64,000 nt of DNA from Daphnia pulex (lineage: Eukaryota; Arthropoda; Branchiopoda; Diplostraca; Daphniidae), in assembly GCF_021134715.1 (NCBI RefSeq), contig NC_060025.1, positions 124,001 to 188,000 of the forward strand. Direction: 5' to 3'. The notes beneath the pieces are model-generated. The model ran no database searches. It worked only from the letters and a program-made list of their open reading frames with translations, and was not told where the DNA came from. The translations under genes were made by a program, and so were the position numbers. Positions 13,301 to 24,452 of the stretch are shown here, piece by piece (position 1 is the stretch's first letter; each line of letters starts with the position of its first letter).

Positions 13301-14894
13301 TTATGGCGATAAGGTTAAGGCTGTTTCTGATGTCGGCTGGTTTTCTGTTTGAGTTGGGCTAGTGTCGCGTTCCCGCAGCATTTTGTTGATTTCTTTAACC
13401 CACCAAAACAATGCGAAACTGGTAAGAGTCGTCACAAACTGAATGATCCAGTAAAGCCTTATTATATCCCAATCATCGCCTTTGCTCAAACTTTCCATCC
13501 ACAGGATCATAAGGATCACATTCTCGCACAAGCAGACCTATGACCCCATCAAATCGATAATATAGTTAAATGCATAAATTTTTTAAATCAAGAATTGTTA
13601 ACTCACCGACTGATACATGGCAGGTGAGAATCGAGGGTGTGTGGGCTCCTTTTCTCCTGCCTTTTTTGTGGGGTACAAATAAGCGAAAAGGTGGAGAAAT
13701 GACAATCTCAACGAGTCCATGAAATTGTAATTTGTTTCCAAATGCCAAATGAAAATTGGGATCAAGTGGGCAAGGCAGACGGGCCAAATAATCCAGCCGT
13801 AAGCCGATGCGAACAAACTTAAGGCCATGAGTCGGCCAACTAACGTTAAAAAAGTAATTTAAAAAGGTTTTCTATTGATAAAAATGAAGTAATTTAAGTA
13901 ATTTACCTATCCACAAGAAATTAGCTAAACATAGAATGGCGCTATTTGTCCAGTTTACGTCTTTAATACAATTAATTGCTGCATCATTGTTGTAGTCTAT
14001 GGTGATGCCGTTTGATCGGTTGCGTTGGTTCGAATTGCCACTTTTCTTCACACCGTCCATTAAACAGATTTTTTGATCGTACGAGACCAATGTCCATGCC
14101 AAGCTGACGACAGTGAAGATTTTGAAAATCACCGAAAAAACTATTAAAATACAAGATGGATCATTTTCAATCATTTTTTCAATGGTAACAGCTGTAATTA
14201 TAATATAAGAATAAGTAAAAACCTCCAAAATGGGATCCTCCTTTTAGGGCGATGTAAAGTTTGAGCAATAATTGAGGCGCAGATTCCATGAAACTGTCAA
14301 ATTGGCGCAGTTGTAGTAACTCGGCATCTTCCCAAATCATAGCGCTAAAATAAATGTTCTTGGAGGCGTCGTCATTTTCAATGGCTTGTTTCGCTAGGCG
14401 GGCATATTTAATTAAATCCCAATACCTGTACGAGAGAGATTTTCAACCCCAAAATAACGTTGCATCAACTTACAATTAAGTCAAATTGAAAATTCTTTTT
14501 GGAACATATTATACTACCTCGGAATAGGACAGACCAAACCGAGGACCCACTTGCTCCACCTAGCCACATGGGATTCCTCTGGCAAACGATCACGGGGGCC
14601 ACAGGTTTTGTTGTCATTGTAAAACAGGAAACTTCTAACAGTCACAATAACCGCGGAAGTTAACCAAAACCCCAAGTACCACCAATCTTTTTCTTGCTTG
14701 AAAATCAGCCAATTAACATTCCAACCAATGTGACAGACGTAAAAAATTAATGAAAGGCAGTTTGAGCAGATCAACCAATTCAAGTTGGCAATTTTAAGAT
14801 TGTCTCTGCAGCGATCTTCAAACTTCTTTGAATCTTCTTGACTCGGTTCCACGGTGGGGGAAGTTGAGTGTTTTCTTTTTTTAACAACTCCCAT
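13301..14894 (-). CDS. XK-related (XKR) family multi-pass membrane protein
   Basis: Five exons on the minus strand: 14894-14518, 14425-14223, 14191-13907, 13839-13607, 13537-13301. They are in phase and give 444 residues from MGVVKK. An in-frame ATG at 14999 would add 35 residues and remains possible. The strongest family signature is FDSFMESAPQLLLKLYIAL in exon 2, which is the XKR hallmark, followed by about six further hydrophobic helices (ILIVFSVIFKIFTVVSLAW, ILCLANFLWI, LFASAYGWIIWPVCL, LYWIIQFVTTLTSFALFWW). Known XKR members are plasma-membrane lipid scramblases or partners of the Kell protein; I cannot tell which activity this one has, and I saw no clear caspase site. Confidence 0.85.
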
Positions 14895-17420
14895 TTTTCT
14901 GTTGTCAACACAAGTCCTCACGACCGTTTCTCTTGCACACAGCAACGCGACGAAAGGGTTATGAGTGGGCAGGTCGTGTTGCGCTGGATCAAATGGCAAT
15001 TAAACGGTATTGCCACTACGGTTGTACAACACTATACACATACCAGCTAACGTATCCAGACAGATGCAAAAGAAAACTAAGACTATAATAAGGTAGTTTG
15101 GCCAGAAGCAAAGCCGATACACTAATGAAATTCAAGGAACACATTGTGATTAGATAAATAGCAGAATACGGGGCGTCACATAATGTAGGGCTCCTTTGGA
15201 ATTTCATCACTTGTGCAACAGTTTAACAAACAGATAAGAACTATCAATTGCCTTTAACAAACAGATACGAATGCCTTTCTTTCGCAATTCTCCTTCTCCT
15301 TTTATTCATTAAATACGTTTACTTAATATCACGTTCATTAACTGTGTAGTATATTTTTATTCTATCAAAAAGGAATAATTTTTGTTGTTGTCGTTTTTTG
15401 AATTTTTTGTCCTGCAAATCAATTGGATTTGAATCGATCGATTGGTTGCGAACGATAGTCGATGTTTAGTGACTAGCATCCCCTGGCGAGGAATGGCGAC
15501 AACTTATTGTCAACAAACAACGTTTTGAAAACTGACATGCCCATTATGTGGGCCAAAAAATGTAAATTTGGAAGCAACTGCTGGTGCTGGACTGTTCATT
15601 CAGGTGAAAAATTTAAAAGTAATATATTGTTACTGATTTGATATCGATTTCTGTTTTTGTTATTGTATAGGAGAAAGTCAATTGTTTAGAGACCCAAGAA
15701 TGAATGTAATTGTTTCGCTGCCTCAAACCATAACCCACTAGTAAACTAAATGGTGAATTTTCAATTTTGATTCCTTATTTAAAAATGAGTTAATTGAGTC
15801 CTCTGCTTGACTAAATCCTAATCACCTGACTGGGAAATTTACCCAATCTCACATACAGTAGACTTGTGTAAAAATAAATGTAAGTATAGACGTAAATTAA
15901 AGGAACACAGTTTCACCTTAAAAACTATCTAATCATTTACATCAAGTTACGACTAAAACTGCCCAATGATACCTGCAGCTTCAGCATTTGCCACCATTGA
16001 ATCTACGCCTATGTCAGCAGCAGGTGATGAAACAGGCATTTGAAGGAGTGCAATCTGGCCACCTAGCCCTAAAGGCTTTTCAGCAGCGTACTCGTCAGCT
16101 GCATGAGTAAACAACAACAACTATTGGGATCACGTGAGAAGTGGAAGCGTTTAGCCAACATCGTCAGCCGCATTGAACAGAACAATCATCTGGAGTTGTC
16201 GCACATCAGTCGGCTACAATATCGATAAAGGAGAAGTGCACCCAACTGATTTTGAAGCTCATTCCGTCACCGGATGTGAATTTAATCGTTAAATTCCATC
16301 AACTTCTGTCTGAGGCAAATATTTTAACTATAACCTCTTCTAAGACTTTGATCTCGATTGAACGTAATAACCATTACCATCTATTTCCCATAGGTTTAAC
16401 CGCGTCGGACTGGACTTACTGCATGGGTTCCTCTGCACTCTTTGCTTAATATACTTGGAAAATTACCCACTTTGTTTGAGAAGGCAGTAATGACTGCCAA
16501 CGGATTCCGGTATTAGAATAACAAAGACGTAAATCATTTTTCAATTATTTAACTGAATCGCGTTATCTTAGCGGGCAGAGTTGCAGCATACGGCATCCAT
16601 CAGCGACATAATCAAGGAGGAACGTCCACCCGTGCTGTAATTTCATTCGTGGCGCAATCGTATCATTTATTATTTAGTTATTCTCAGTCATAATAAAGTA
16701 ACTTTGGTTTTCTTTTCGTCAAATTTATTATTCCGATTTTTTATTCAAACTATTTTAGGAGGCTATTAGAAAAGGAACTTTCTGTGATTGTATTAACTGT
16801 TAAGTAAACCATTTAAATTTACTGGGGAGCTGATCAATCAAAATTCCCATAGACTATCTAACCTCGTGTCCAGCTGATTTAAGGGGACACGCAACGAACA
16901 GCAACGAAAAAAGGGAAATTGAGAGACATACTACATAAACTGTGTTGGGGATTGCTCGGCTGAGCCAAGTTGGGATCGGCTCATTCCAGTTCATTTTAGC
17001 AAGAGTGTTGTCATTTTACCAACAGACAGTCAGGATTCTTAAAATGTCGAATTCCCTTGTGAAGTGTTCTGATTTGAAGAAATTGCCAACTCATACTTGC
17101 TCGCTGATACGGAGAAGCGAAGCCGGTATCAAACTATCAACTTTTCTCGGTGTAGTGGAGGGCATTTATCACAGGAAAGTTTTATTTTTTATTTTCTGTA
17201 ATTTTATTGTGCCGTTACTGGTGTGGAATGGTATGAGATTGCTACGTGAAATGAAATAAGAAAACAAATTCTTTTAGAAAGCGCTAACCTAGAGAGCTGA
17301 CAAATTGGCAACACTGTACGCAAATTAGACAGACAAAGTGACGTCATTAGTGTTGCTAGAAGCTGAAGCAGGTGTGTGCCAGAAAGCAATCGAATTGTTT
17401 TTGTGTTGTTTGCTTTTAAA
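14895..17420. other. Gene-poor stretch with possible decayed coding sequence
   Basis: About 2.5 kb. On the minus strand 15210-15044 reads as one or two hydrophobic helices ending in a GTATGT donor, but it does not join the XKR gene in frame. On the plus strand 15990-16640 looks like coding sequence broken by stops (segments such as KQAFEGVQSGHLALKAFQQRTRQL, then WKRLANIVSRIEQNNHLELSHISR, then ELQHTASISDIIKEE). This reads like the coiled-coil tail of a decayed gene of unknown family. Nothing else was recognised. Confidence 0.4.
15990..16640 (+). pseudogene. Decayed coiled-coil-like coding sequence, family unknown
   Basis: Segments with good amphipathic helical character occur in order but in different frames with in-frame stops. 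A short opposite-strand reading at 16110-15958 also stays open. I could not assign the family. It may simply be a non-coding region with chance open segments. Confidence 0.25.
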
Positions 17421-18338
17421 ATGTCTGAATTAGTAGATGTTAAAGAACATGTCAAAGATGTTAAAGAAGTTCGCCATGGATTATTTCGTGTCTACTGGCA
17501 ATTCAGAGAAACCAAGGATACTCCTGTTAAAAACGAAGTACTAGCTTTTCCTAGTCTTCTTAAGTTCGTTGAGTTTCAGCTATGTGGATCACAATCGGGA
17601 CGCAATTTCGTGAGCTCTGTTGCTCTTCTCTTTTTAAAAGAGTTTATTTGGTTCGAAGTCGGTCTCAAACAACTTCATTCGTCCTTTGTTACACCCATAA
17701 ATTCTGGTGAGTGGCCACCCGACAACTTCCTGGACCTACCCAAAAAGTTGGATGAGAATTTCCAAGAGCCAATAAAGATGTGGATAGAAGGTGATTTCCA
17801 TTATTCCAAAGATCTTCAATTTCTTCAAAAACATCGTAAACACAAGTGGAAGACCTCTCTGCAAGTGAATGAAGTGGGCACTTTCATCGTTATTTATATT
17901 GATTTTGGCACAAGTGAAGTCAGACAAACTCACATGATATGTGGACTGGCTGAAATGTTTCACTCTCAAACCCAATGTGACGTAACTTTCAAGTTCAAAG
18001 GCGGTCAATCCATTGGTGCACACATCATCATCTTATCAGCTGCAAGTCCTGTGTTCGCTGCCATGTTCCAGTCTGATTTCAAGGAGTCAAGAACCCATGA
18101 AGTGGTCATTGAAGACATTGATTTTCAAGTGTTTACCCACTTTTTGAATTACCTGTATTCATGCCGAATTCCCAAACTGGCTAAAGACGGACGCTGTGAG
18201 CAGAAGCAGACCATCAACTTGCTGTGTCAAACTGCTGATAAATACTTGGTTGAGGATCTCAAGAACGAGTGTGCCAAATTGTTGAACCAGTTCGACGATG
18301 ATGATTCTGACTGTTGTGCGTACAACAACACTGGCTAA
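17421..18338 (+). CDS. SPOP-like BTB protein 1 of the cluster (short form without C-terminal box)
   Basis: Single-exon 305-residue protein starting MSELVDVK. The N-terminal part begins with the cluster signature VKEVRHGLFRVYWQF and has a derived MATH-like region. The BTB domain is at about residues 185-290 (TQCDVTFKFKGGQSIGAHIIILSA, SPVFAAMFQSDFKES). Unlike its neighbours it stops soon after the BTB domain, with an acidic tail (FDDDDSDCC), and lacks the 3-box/BACK segment that SPOP uses to strengthen Cullin-3 binding. It is the most diverged and most upstream array member. Its expected role is a Cullin-3 ligase adaptor, or a dominant partner lacking the C-terminal part; that is inference. Confidence 0.8.
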   Translation: MSELVDVKEHVKDVKEVRHGLFRVYWQFRETKDTPVKNEVLAFPSLLKFVEFQLCGSQSGRNFVSSVALLFLKEFIWFEVGLKQLHSSFVTPINSGEWPPDNFLDLPKKLDENFQEPIKMWIEGDFHYSKDLQFLQKHRKHKWKTSLQVNEVGTFIVIYIDFGTSEVRQTHMICGLAEMFHSQTQCDVTFKFKGGQSIGAHIIILSAASPVFAAMFQSDFKESRTHEVVIEDIDFQVFTHFLNYLYSCRIPKLAKDGRCEQKQTINLLCQTADKYLVEDLKNECAKLLNQFDDDDSDCCAYNNTG

Positions 18339-19845
18339 TTCGACTTTTAATGGTAATGAGAAATTTTTATTTTCTTTATCCTTTACCTAATATTTGTTTT
18401 TATTGTTTTATCAAGGATCGAGTTTCTAAAACATTTTGATCGGTGAAACACGCCAACTAGTCCATCATGGTCACCCTTGCTGCCCGTTAATGACTAGAAC
18501 TGGAAAATACGTTCGTTATTTGCCCTTTATTTACTGAAATTTTGTAATGTTTTTTTTCCTTACTTTTAACCTCTTTACTCGGAAAACTGTTAAACAAGTC
18601 CTTAAGCTTCTATAGCATTAACTCCTTATCCCCGCAACTGCAATGTAAGTTACACTGATGTAGATCTTCCATTTAGAAAAAATCTCAGTAAAAGAATTGC
18701 TTTGAAATTATCTCCCATCTTTGGATTCTACATCGCAGCCGAATTCTTGCATATCTTGTTATTTAGCTTTGCATTTTCCTTATTTCGTGATTGTAATATT
18801 TTAAATAATTGTCTTCTGGTTATCTCTCATTTAACTCAAGAGCTCTGGAGAGCAATCGGTTTAACTTAACATTTTTCAGTAGCAATTCCGTCGAGAAGTG
18901 GGAAATTACAGACTACAGAATAATTTAATTGTCTTTTTTTTAAAATTTGTGCCGTACGAGTCGTGCAGCGTCTTGCATTTTAGATATTTTCTAAAACCAC
19001 CACTCAGCGCAGGTTTTTAGTAGCCATTTGCTATTTCGGTTTTCATTCTAGGGCGTACAGCGTACTATTCCAGCTTTTTAAAAAGTGGACTGTTTTATAT
19101 GCGCAACAAATTTAATCAAGTGTAGTTCAATCAAGTGTAGTTTTTTCTAACAATCAGAGTTGTTCACAGGGGAATTAATAGAAAAACAGATGGCGCGGAA
19201 GATTTCAGAAACTGCTGTCATTGCCACTGATTCCGAATTTTTTGTCGTCTGCTGTTGTCGTCATTGAATCGTCGAATGAGTCGAAGACATTCTCAGTCGA
19301 GTACTAAATAATTAAAAACTGTTGCTACTTCTATTAGTTTTGTAAAGCCGGAGTTTTTTTGAAAGTGCAATTTCATCAAGGTAAATGTTTATTATTGAGA
19401 AAACTTGATTTGCAAGCTTTGGATTCGGGTATACACTCACCCAACATTCGTTGTTGGGTTGGCCCCCACGATTCGTTGGCCCCCACGTTGTAGAACCTGT
19501 AGAACAAAGAACACGTTCGCTTTTAAAATTCATTATCTAATCATTCATCAATTTCACTAGACTAGATCAGCAGTTAAGTAATAATTTCGTTTTTGAAATG
19601 TGTAGTTTTCTTCAGTAGGTACTTTCATAATTGTTCATTTTCGTGAAGTACAGGTCTGACTACTTGTTTAACAAAGGGTTACGTTTTCATTTGATAATAT
19701 TTTGCAAATAGAAGTATTGTAACTAAACGTTTTTATATATCTATTATCTAAATGTTTCTTGTTATTTCAGAAAACCTGTGGAAAAGGGAAGATTTTCACC
19801 CGTTAACATTTCAAAATTACTTTGCCATCAAGAAACAAGAATAAC
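18339..19845. other. Intergenic DNA between BTB genes 1 and 2
   Basis: AT-rich, about 1.5 kb. It contains the 3' UTR of gene 1, a short direct repeat (TCAAGTGTAGTT twice near 19118-19142), and the 5' flank of gene 2. No conserved coding sequence was seen. Confidence 0.5.
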
Positions 19846-20892
19846 ATGGACGAAGAATTTATCGACGACGGCCAAGGCAAAGTAACGGTAGATGAAGTTC
19901 GAATTGGATTATTCCGCGTCTTATGGAAATATTTCCATAATGCTGGCAACATGAAAGATTGTCGGATTTGTCGCAAATTTCGACTGTCCGGATTGCAGTT
20001 TGATAGTGATTTCATGATTTCTAGGAAGAAAGAATCGATTGGTAGGCCTAACGTAATCACGCTTAAATTTATTTCTTGCATTGACCGTTCCACTAGCAAA
20101 CCTGAAGATGAGCAATCAAAATCAAAACGCATCAAACTAGAAGAAGAGTCAGTTTCACCGAAATTGAGAAGTCTGCCTCCTATCAAAGTATTGTTGTTTG
20201 GCGAAAGGGTACCTCAAACTCAATATATTCATGGCAAATGGAAATTTAACCATATCCAAACGTTAGAGGGAGGTAATCCTTTCGTCGAGTTTTTGATCGA
20301 TTTTGGGACGAACGAATTAGTTGAAAAATTGGTTACCATTCAAATGGGACGTATTCTTCACAATCAAACTCTGTGTGATGTGATCTTCAAGTTCAAAAAT
20401 GGTGATGAGATCGGGGCCCACGTAGCGATCCTTACGGCCGGAAGTCCTGTTTTTGCTGCCATGCTTCAGACGGATTTCGTTGAGTCGAAAACAAGAATCG
20501 TGAATATTGCAGACATTGACATGGACGTTTTCAAAGAAATGTTAACCTACATGTACACTGGAAAAGCTCCAAATTTGGTGAAAAAGAACTTTGCTCGGTC
20601 GGTTTACGAAGTTGCCGATAAGTATGACATCGAGTTCCTCAAAAAGGTTTGCGAAGACCTCCTTGTAACCCAACTGAGCAACAGTAACGCTGTGGAATTG
20701 TTAGTCTGGGCACAGTTCTATTCACTTCCCAAGCTGATTGAAAAAACGGTGCAGTTTATTGCGAAAAATTCTGAGGAGCTCTGCTCTCAACCCGCATGGT
20801 TGGATTTCATGAAGGATCATCCCAAATTGTGCCTGAAGATTATGCAGAGAATGGCAAAATTCGTCCTGATGACCTGTTCAGATTCAGAATAA
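19846..20892 (+). CDS. SPOP-like MATH/BTB protein 2 (type A)
   Basis: 348 residues, no intron in the coding part. The ATG at 19846 (MDEEFIDD) is the first in frame. An N-terminal derived MATH-like region opens with VDEVRIGLFRVLWKYF. A Lys-rich linker (EDEQSKSKRIKLEEE, nuclear-localisation-like) follows. The BTB domain lies at about 170-275 (TLCDVIFKFKNGDEIGAHVAIL, GSPVFAAMLQTDF, YMYTGKAP) and a C-terminal 3-box/BACK-like region to the end (AVELLVWAQFYSLPKLIEKTV). Expected to bridge a substrate to Cullin-3 ubiquitin ligase. Closely related to genes 3 and 5, especially from the linker onward. Confidence 0.85.
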   Translation: MDEEFIDDGQGKVTVDEVRIGLFRVLWKYFHNAGNMKDCRICRKFRLSGLQFDSDFMISRKKESIGRPNVITLKFISCIDRSTSKPEDEQSKSKRIKLEEESVSPKLRSLPPIKVLLFGERVPQTQYIHGKWKFNHIQTLEGGNPFVEFLIDFGTNELVEKLVTIQMGRILHNQTLCDVIFKFKNGDEIGAHVAILTAGSPVFAAMLQTDFVESKTRIVNIADIDMDVFKEMLTYMYTGKAPNLVKKNFARSVYEVADKYDIEFLKKVCEDLLVTQLSNSNAVELLVWAQFYSLPKLIEKTVQFIAKNSEELCSQPAWLDFMKDHPKLCLKIMQRMAKFVLMTCSDSE

Positions 20893-22283
20893 TTAGCATT
20901 TCGGGTAAGACGCTTTACATTTCCATTTGTTATGGTGCCATGTCATTAACATTGTTTTATTGGTTGCCTAGAGGTTTTTGAAGTTCCACCTGGGAATCTA
21001 CGAAGTCTGAATGAAAACAAGTGCTCGCGAACAAGGATGAACTCGCAAAGTCGTAATTGTCAACTAATAATTTTCATCAAATTAATTTCCTTTTTTTTTA
21101 AACCTAACTTAACCAAGTTGAGCATTAATATATGATTTAAATTTACTTGTTCGCTTTTACCTTGAAGGGGAATAAACTTTAAATTAGAAGTGAATCATCA
21201 AAAAGGCATTTGACAAAAACGGGCAAAACAGAAAAGGTAGATCATAAATTTATTTCTTATTTTTCTGACGTCATTATAAATTGGCGGCATGGTTGTTTTT
21301 AAATATTAACCATGCTTGTAAAGAATGATAGACACAATGGTATTTGTGAAAATGTGTTGTTCTTTAACGTCTTACTTCGTGGAATAGTTTAGTGTACGAC
21401 GATGAGACCCACGATTCTGCATTTGTTGCTGCCATAAGAAGAGGGTGACTTGATTGAAATATTTTATGTACTTTTAGTGTGTGATTTAAGTCCGTTTTGA
21501 AAGGTTCAAACTCAATAGTTTAATTGCCCTATCAATTTCCTTTATAGGCTTACCCTTTCACACACCCCTTCAAATTTACTCTCACGAGGCGTACATAGTG
21601 CGGCTGGTGGTTCACAGGTGGCGCTAATCTGAACTCTTTAGATTGTCTTCTGCTTTGTCATTCGTGAAGGAAGTCGTGACTCGTGAGCCGAGTACCCGAA
21701 TAAGACGAGTACTGAAGTAAATAGTACCAATAGTTGCTGCTTCTATTATATTGTTTAAAATAGGAGTTCTTGAAAAGTACAATCTAATCTAGGTATTTTT
21801 TTTGTCTTGGGAATATTGAGACACTAAATTAGGGTACACACACCTATCATGTTTAGACTCGTCGCCCCCCACTTTGTAGACTACATTCATTTTAATTCCA
21901 TTACTTACTCACTTTTACTAGACTAGATCATCAATTAAGCTACAATTTTTATCAATTCATTCTCTTCAATATTTTCGAAATATTTTGTTTTCTTTAAGTT
22001 GGCTGCTGGTTGTCGAATGGAAATGTTTAACGAAGAGTTATATTTACATTGATAATATTTTTTAATTGATTTTAAATTATGTATCTTTTCAGAATTTGTA
22101 GTTAAAAGTTCTAAAACATTAGTATAAGATGGAAAACACTGATAATAATTTTGTTTGTCTTTCCAGGAAAGCCATGAAATAATCGAAGATTTCCCAAGTT
22201 CTGAACTTCAAAAACTGTTTGACACAGCTGGTGAAATAATTACGTGTCTTGTATGCATCTTGACTCTTGAAAATCCATCCATC
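20893..22283. other. Intergenic DNA between BTB genes 2 and 3
   Basis: Holds the duplicated 3'-flank unit and the 5' flank of gene 3. The 5' flank (about 22140-22283) is clearly homologous to the flank of gene 5 (26990-27135), sharing AAACCATGAAATAATCGAAG-like and GCTGGTGAAATAATTACGTG runs, so the duplicated unit includes the leader. Confidence 0.6.
21075..21240. repeat. Duplicated 3'-flank unit of type-A BTB genes
   Basis: A block beginning AATTAATTTCCTTTT, running through ACTTAACCAAGTTGA and TTAC/TTGTTCGCTTTTACC to GGGCAAAACAGAAAAGG, recurs downstream of the array genes near 23512-23600, 26030-26195 and 28360-28510 with small changes. It marks the unit of tandem duplication rather than a mobile element. 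Confidence 0.7.
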
Positions 22284-23318
22284 ATGACTGAAAAACCAAT
22301 GACGGGCGAAGTAACCGTAAACGAAGTTCGATTCGGATTATTTCGCGTCGTATGGAATCTTATGTTGGAAATGGGTAATCACGTCACATATAGTCAAGAA
22401 TTTAGCCTTTGCGGAACACAGTCTGGCCAGAATTTCCAGATCTCTACAGAGAATACAATGTTTAACAACATTGTCACACTTAAATGTATTTCTTGCAGTG
22501 ACCATTCTGCAAGCCAACCTGAAGATGAGCAATCAAAATCGAAACGCATAAAAATAGAAGAAGAATCAGTTTTGCCCGAATTGAAAAGTCTGTCTCATGT
22601 CGAAGTTATGTACTTAGGAAAAAGTGAATTTCAAACTGGAAATGACCCTAGCAAATGGGAAATCCTAATAGACCAAAAGCTGATGGGAGAAGAGCCTATG
22701 ATCGAGTTCTGGATCGACTTTGGGACAAACGAGTCAAATGAAAAAATTGTTATCAACGGACTGTCAGAAATGTTTCACAATCAAACTCTGTGTGATGTGA
22801 AGTTCATGTTAAAAAACAGTGAAGAGATTGGGGCCCACGTAGCAATCCTTACTGCCGGAAGTCCTGTTTTCGCTGCCATGCTTCAGTCGGATTTCGTTGA
22901 GTCAAAAACAAGAATTGTGAATATTGAAGACAGTGAAATGGACGTTTTCAAGGAAATGTTAATCCACTTGTACACTGGAAAAGCACCAAACCTGATGGAA
23001 ATGAACTTTACTCAGTCTGTTTTCGAAGTTGCTGATAAGTATGGCGTCAAATCCCTCAAAGACGATTGCGTCAACCTCCTTGTATCTCAACTGAGCAACG
23101 ATAACGCTATGGAATTGTTGGTCTGGGCACAAATCCATTCGCAGGCCAAGCTGATTGAAAAAGCTATACACTTTATTGTGAAAAATTCTAAGGATCTCTG
23201 CTCCCAAGCCGAATGGTTGGATTTCATGAAGGATCATCCCAACTTGTGTGTGGAGATTAACCAGAGAATGGCAAAACGCATCACCATAGGATATGACAAT
23301 GGATGCTATTCAGATTAA
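22284..23318 (+). CDS. SPOP-like MATH/BTB protein 3 (type A)
   Basis: 344 residues from the ATG at 22284 (MTEKPMTGEVTVNEVRFG). The same architecture as gene 2: derived MATH-like region, linker with KSKRIKIEEE, BTB domain (TLCDVKFMLKNSEEIGAHVAIL, SPVFAAMLQSDFVES, HLYTGKAP) and 3-box/BACK-like tail. The open frame extends upstream without an ATG, and that upstream part matches gene 5's leader, so it is transcribed leader rather than coding. Long stretches are identical to gene 5. Confidence 0.85.
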   Translation: MTEKPMTGEVTVNEVRFGLFRVVWNLMLEMGNHVTYSQEFSLCGTQSGQNFQISTENTMFNNIVTLKCISCSDHSASQPEDEQSKSKRIKIEEESVLPELKSLSHVEVMYLGKSEFQTGNDPSKWEILIDQKLMGEEPMIEFWIDFGTNESNEKIVINGLSEMFHNQTLCDVKFMLKNSEEIGAHVAILTAGSPVFAAMLQSDFVESKTRIVNIEDSEMDVFKEMLIHLYTGKAPNLMEMNFTQSVFEVADKYGVKSLKDDCVNLLVSQLSNDNAMELLVWAQIHSQAKLIEKAIHFIVKNSKDLCSQAEWLDFMKDHPNLCVEINQRMAKRITIGYDNGCYSD

Positions 23319-23689
23319 AAACAATTTCCAGTTATGGTATGAAGACTTTTTTTTTATTTTTTTACGTTACCGTTTTATTAAAATTGTTTTATTGTTCCCA
23401 ATAGGTTTTGTGAAGTTGCAACTATCGAATCTACGAAGTTTGAATTAAAACAGTGCTGTTGTGTCGCGAAAAACTCGGAATTGTTGCTGTCACCTTATAA
23501 TGTTCATCCAATTAATTTCCTTTTATCTTACTTTACCATGTTGAATCATCTAAATTTAACTGTTTATTTCTTTTTACCAAAAAAGGTAAATAAACTTAGA
23601 TGATAAGTTCATACCACATTTGCGGATTTTTCCACTGTTCAACAACATTTTGCTTCGTGCAAGGTATTGCAGATGAAAATTTCTGAGGC

Positions 23690-24060
23690 TGTCAATTTAA
23701 AGAAGTTCGTCATGAATTGTTTCTTATTCACGGCACTCAGTTGGCTTCCGTCGCTGCTAGTCGATAAACCATTTCGCCCAATGTTACTTTGAAGTTTGAT
23801 TTTGTGACAAATTAAAATAAAAATCCCAAATGGAATGACGGTGGTGTTTGAAAATCAAACGCTGTGCATTGTGCAATGTTCAATTTCAATTTAGCTCCAA
23901 GACACTCACCAATCACCCTCACGTTATTATTCTTTCGGCTGGTAAGTCCTGTATTCGTCTATTTTTATGCCGGAAATGCCATCAAAATGAAGATAGCCTT
24001 ACTCGTGGTTTGTTTAATGAAGCTTTCAATACCACATTTAAAATTTAAAAGTCCCTCTTT
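23690..24060 (+). pseudogene. Decayed BTB gene copy
   Basis: Fragments of the BTB protein can be read in order across frame changes: KEVRHELF (array N-terminal signature) near 23695, ALCNVQFQFSSKTL...HVIILSAG near 23862-23945, then SPVF-like sequence in another frame. Stops and frame changes show it is dead. It lies between genes 3 and 4. Confidence 0.65.
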
Positions 24061-24452
24061 TTTATAGCAGAAAAGTCAAATTTAAAAATTTCTCGAATAT
24101 TATGCTACTACCATCACCAGATGGCATGTTTGGCTGTTAGCTGGCTCAGCTTTTTCCGACTCTGGCTGGTAACCACTGGTAACCACTTCGCGTTTCATTT
24201 TTTTGTTAACCACGGCCATGCTGGTATGTATTTGTGTTTTCGATCCTTCTTACTTATAGAATACTTAAGAATAATTAGAATTAGAAACTGTTTTCTATTC
24301 AGCAGATATCCAAAGAATCAAATAACTAGATTAACTTTATTTATTTCCAATATCAATATCCAGGTAGAATTTTACGTCGATCAGTGATTTTGACTAATAA
24401 TCCATCTTGAAGATATAACAAGTTGCAATTTGTTACCACTTTAGTCAATGAA

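Noticed and set aside
15016-15210. Hydrophobic frame upstream of the XKR gene as its first exon
   Set aside because: It has a donor-like site, but the only nearby acceptors join it out of frame. The XKR gene is complete without it.
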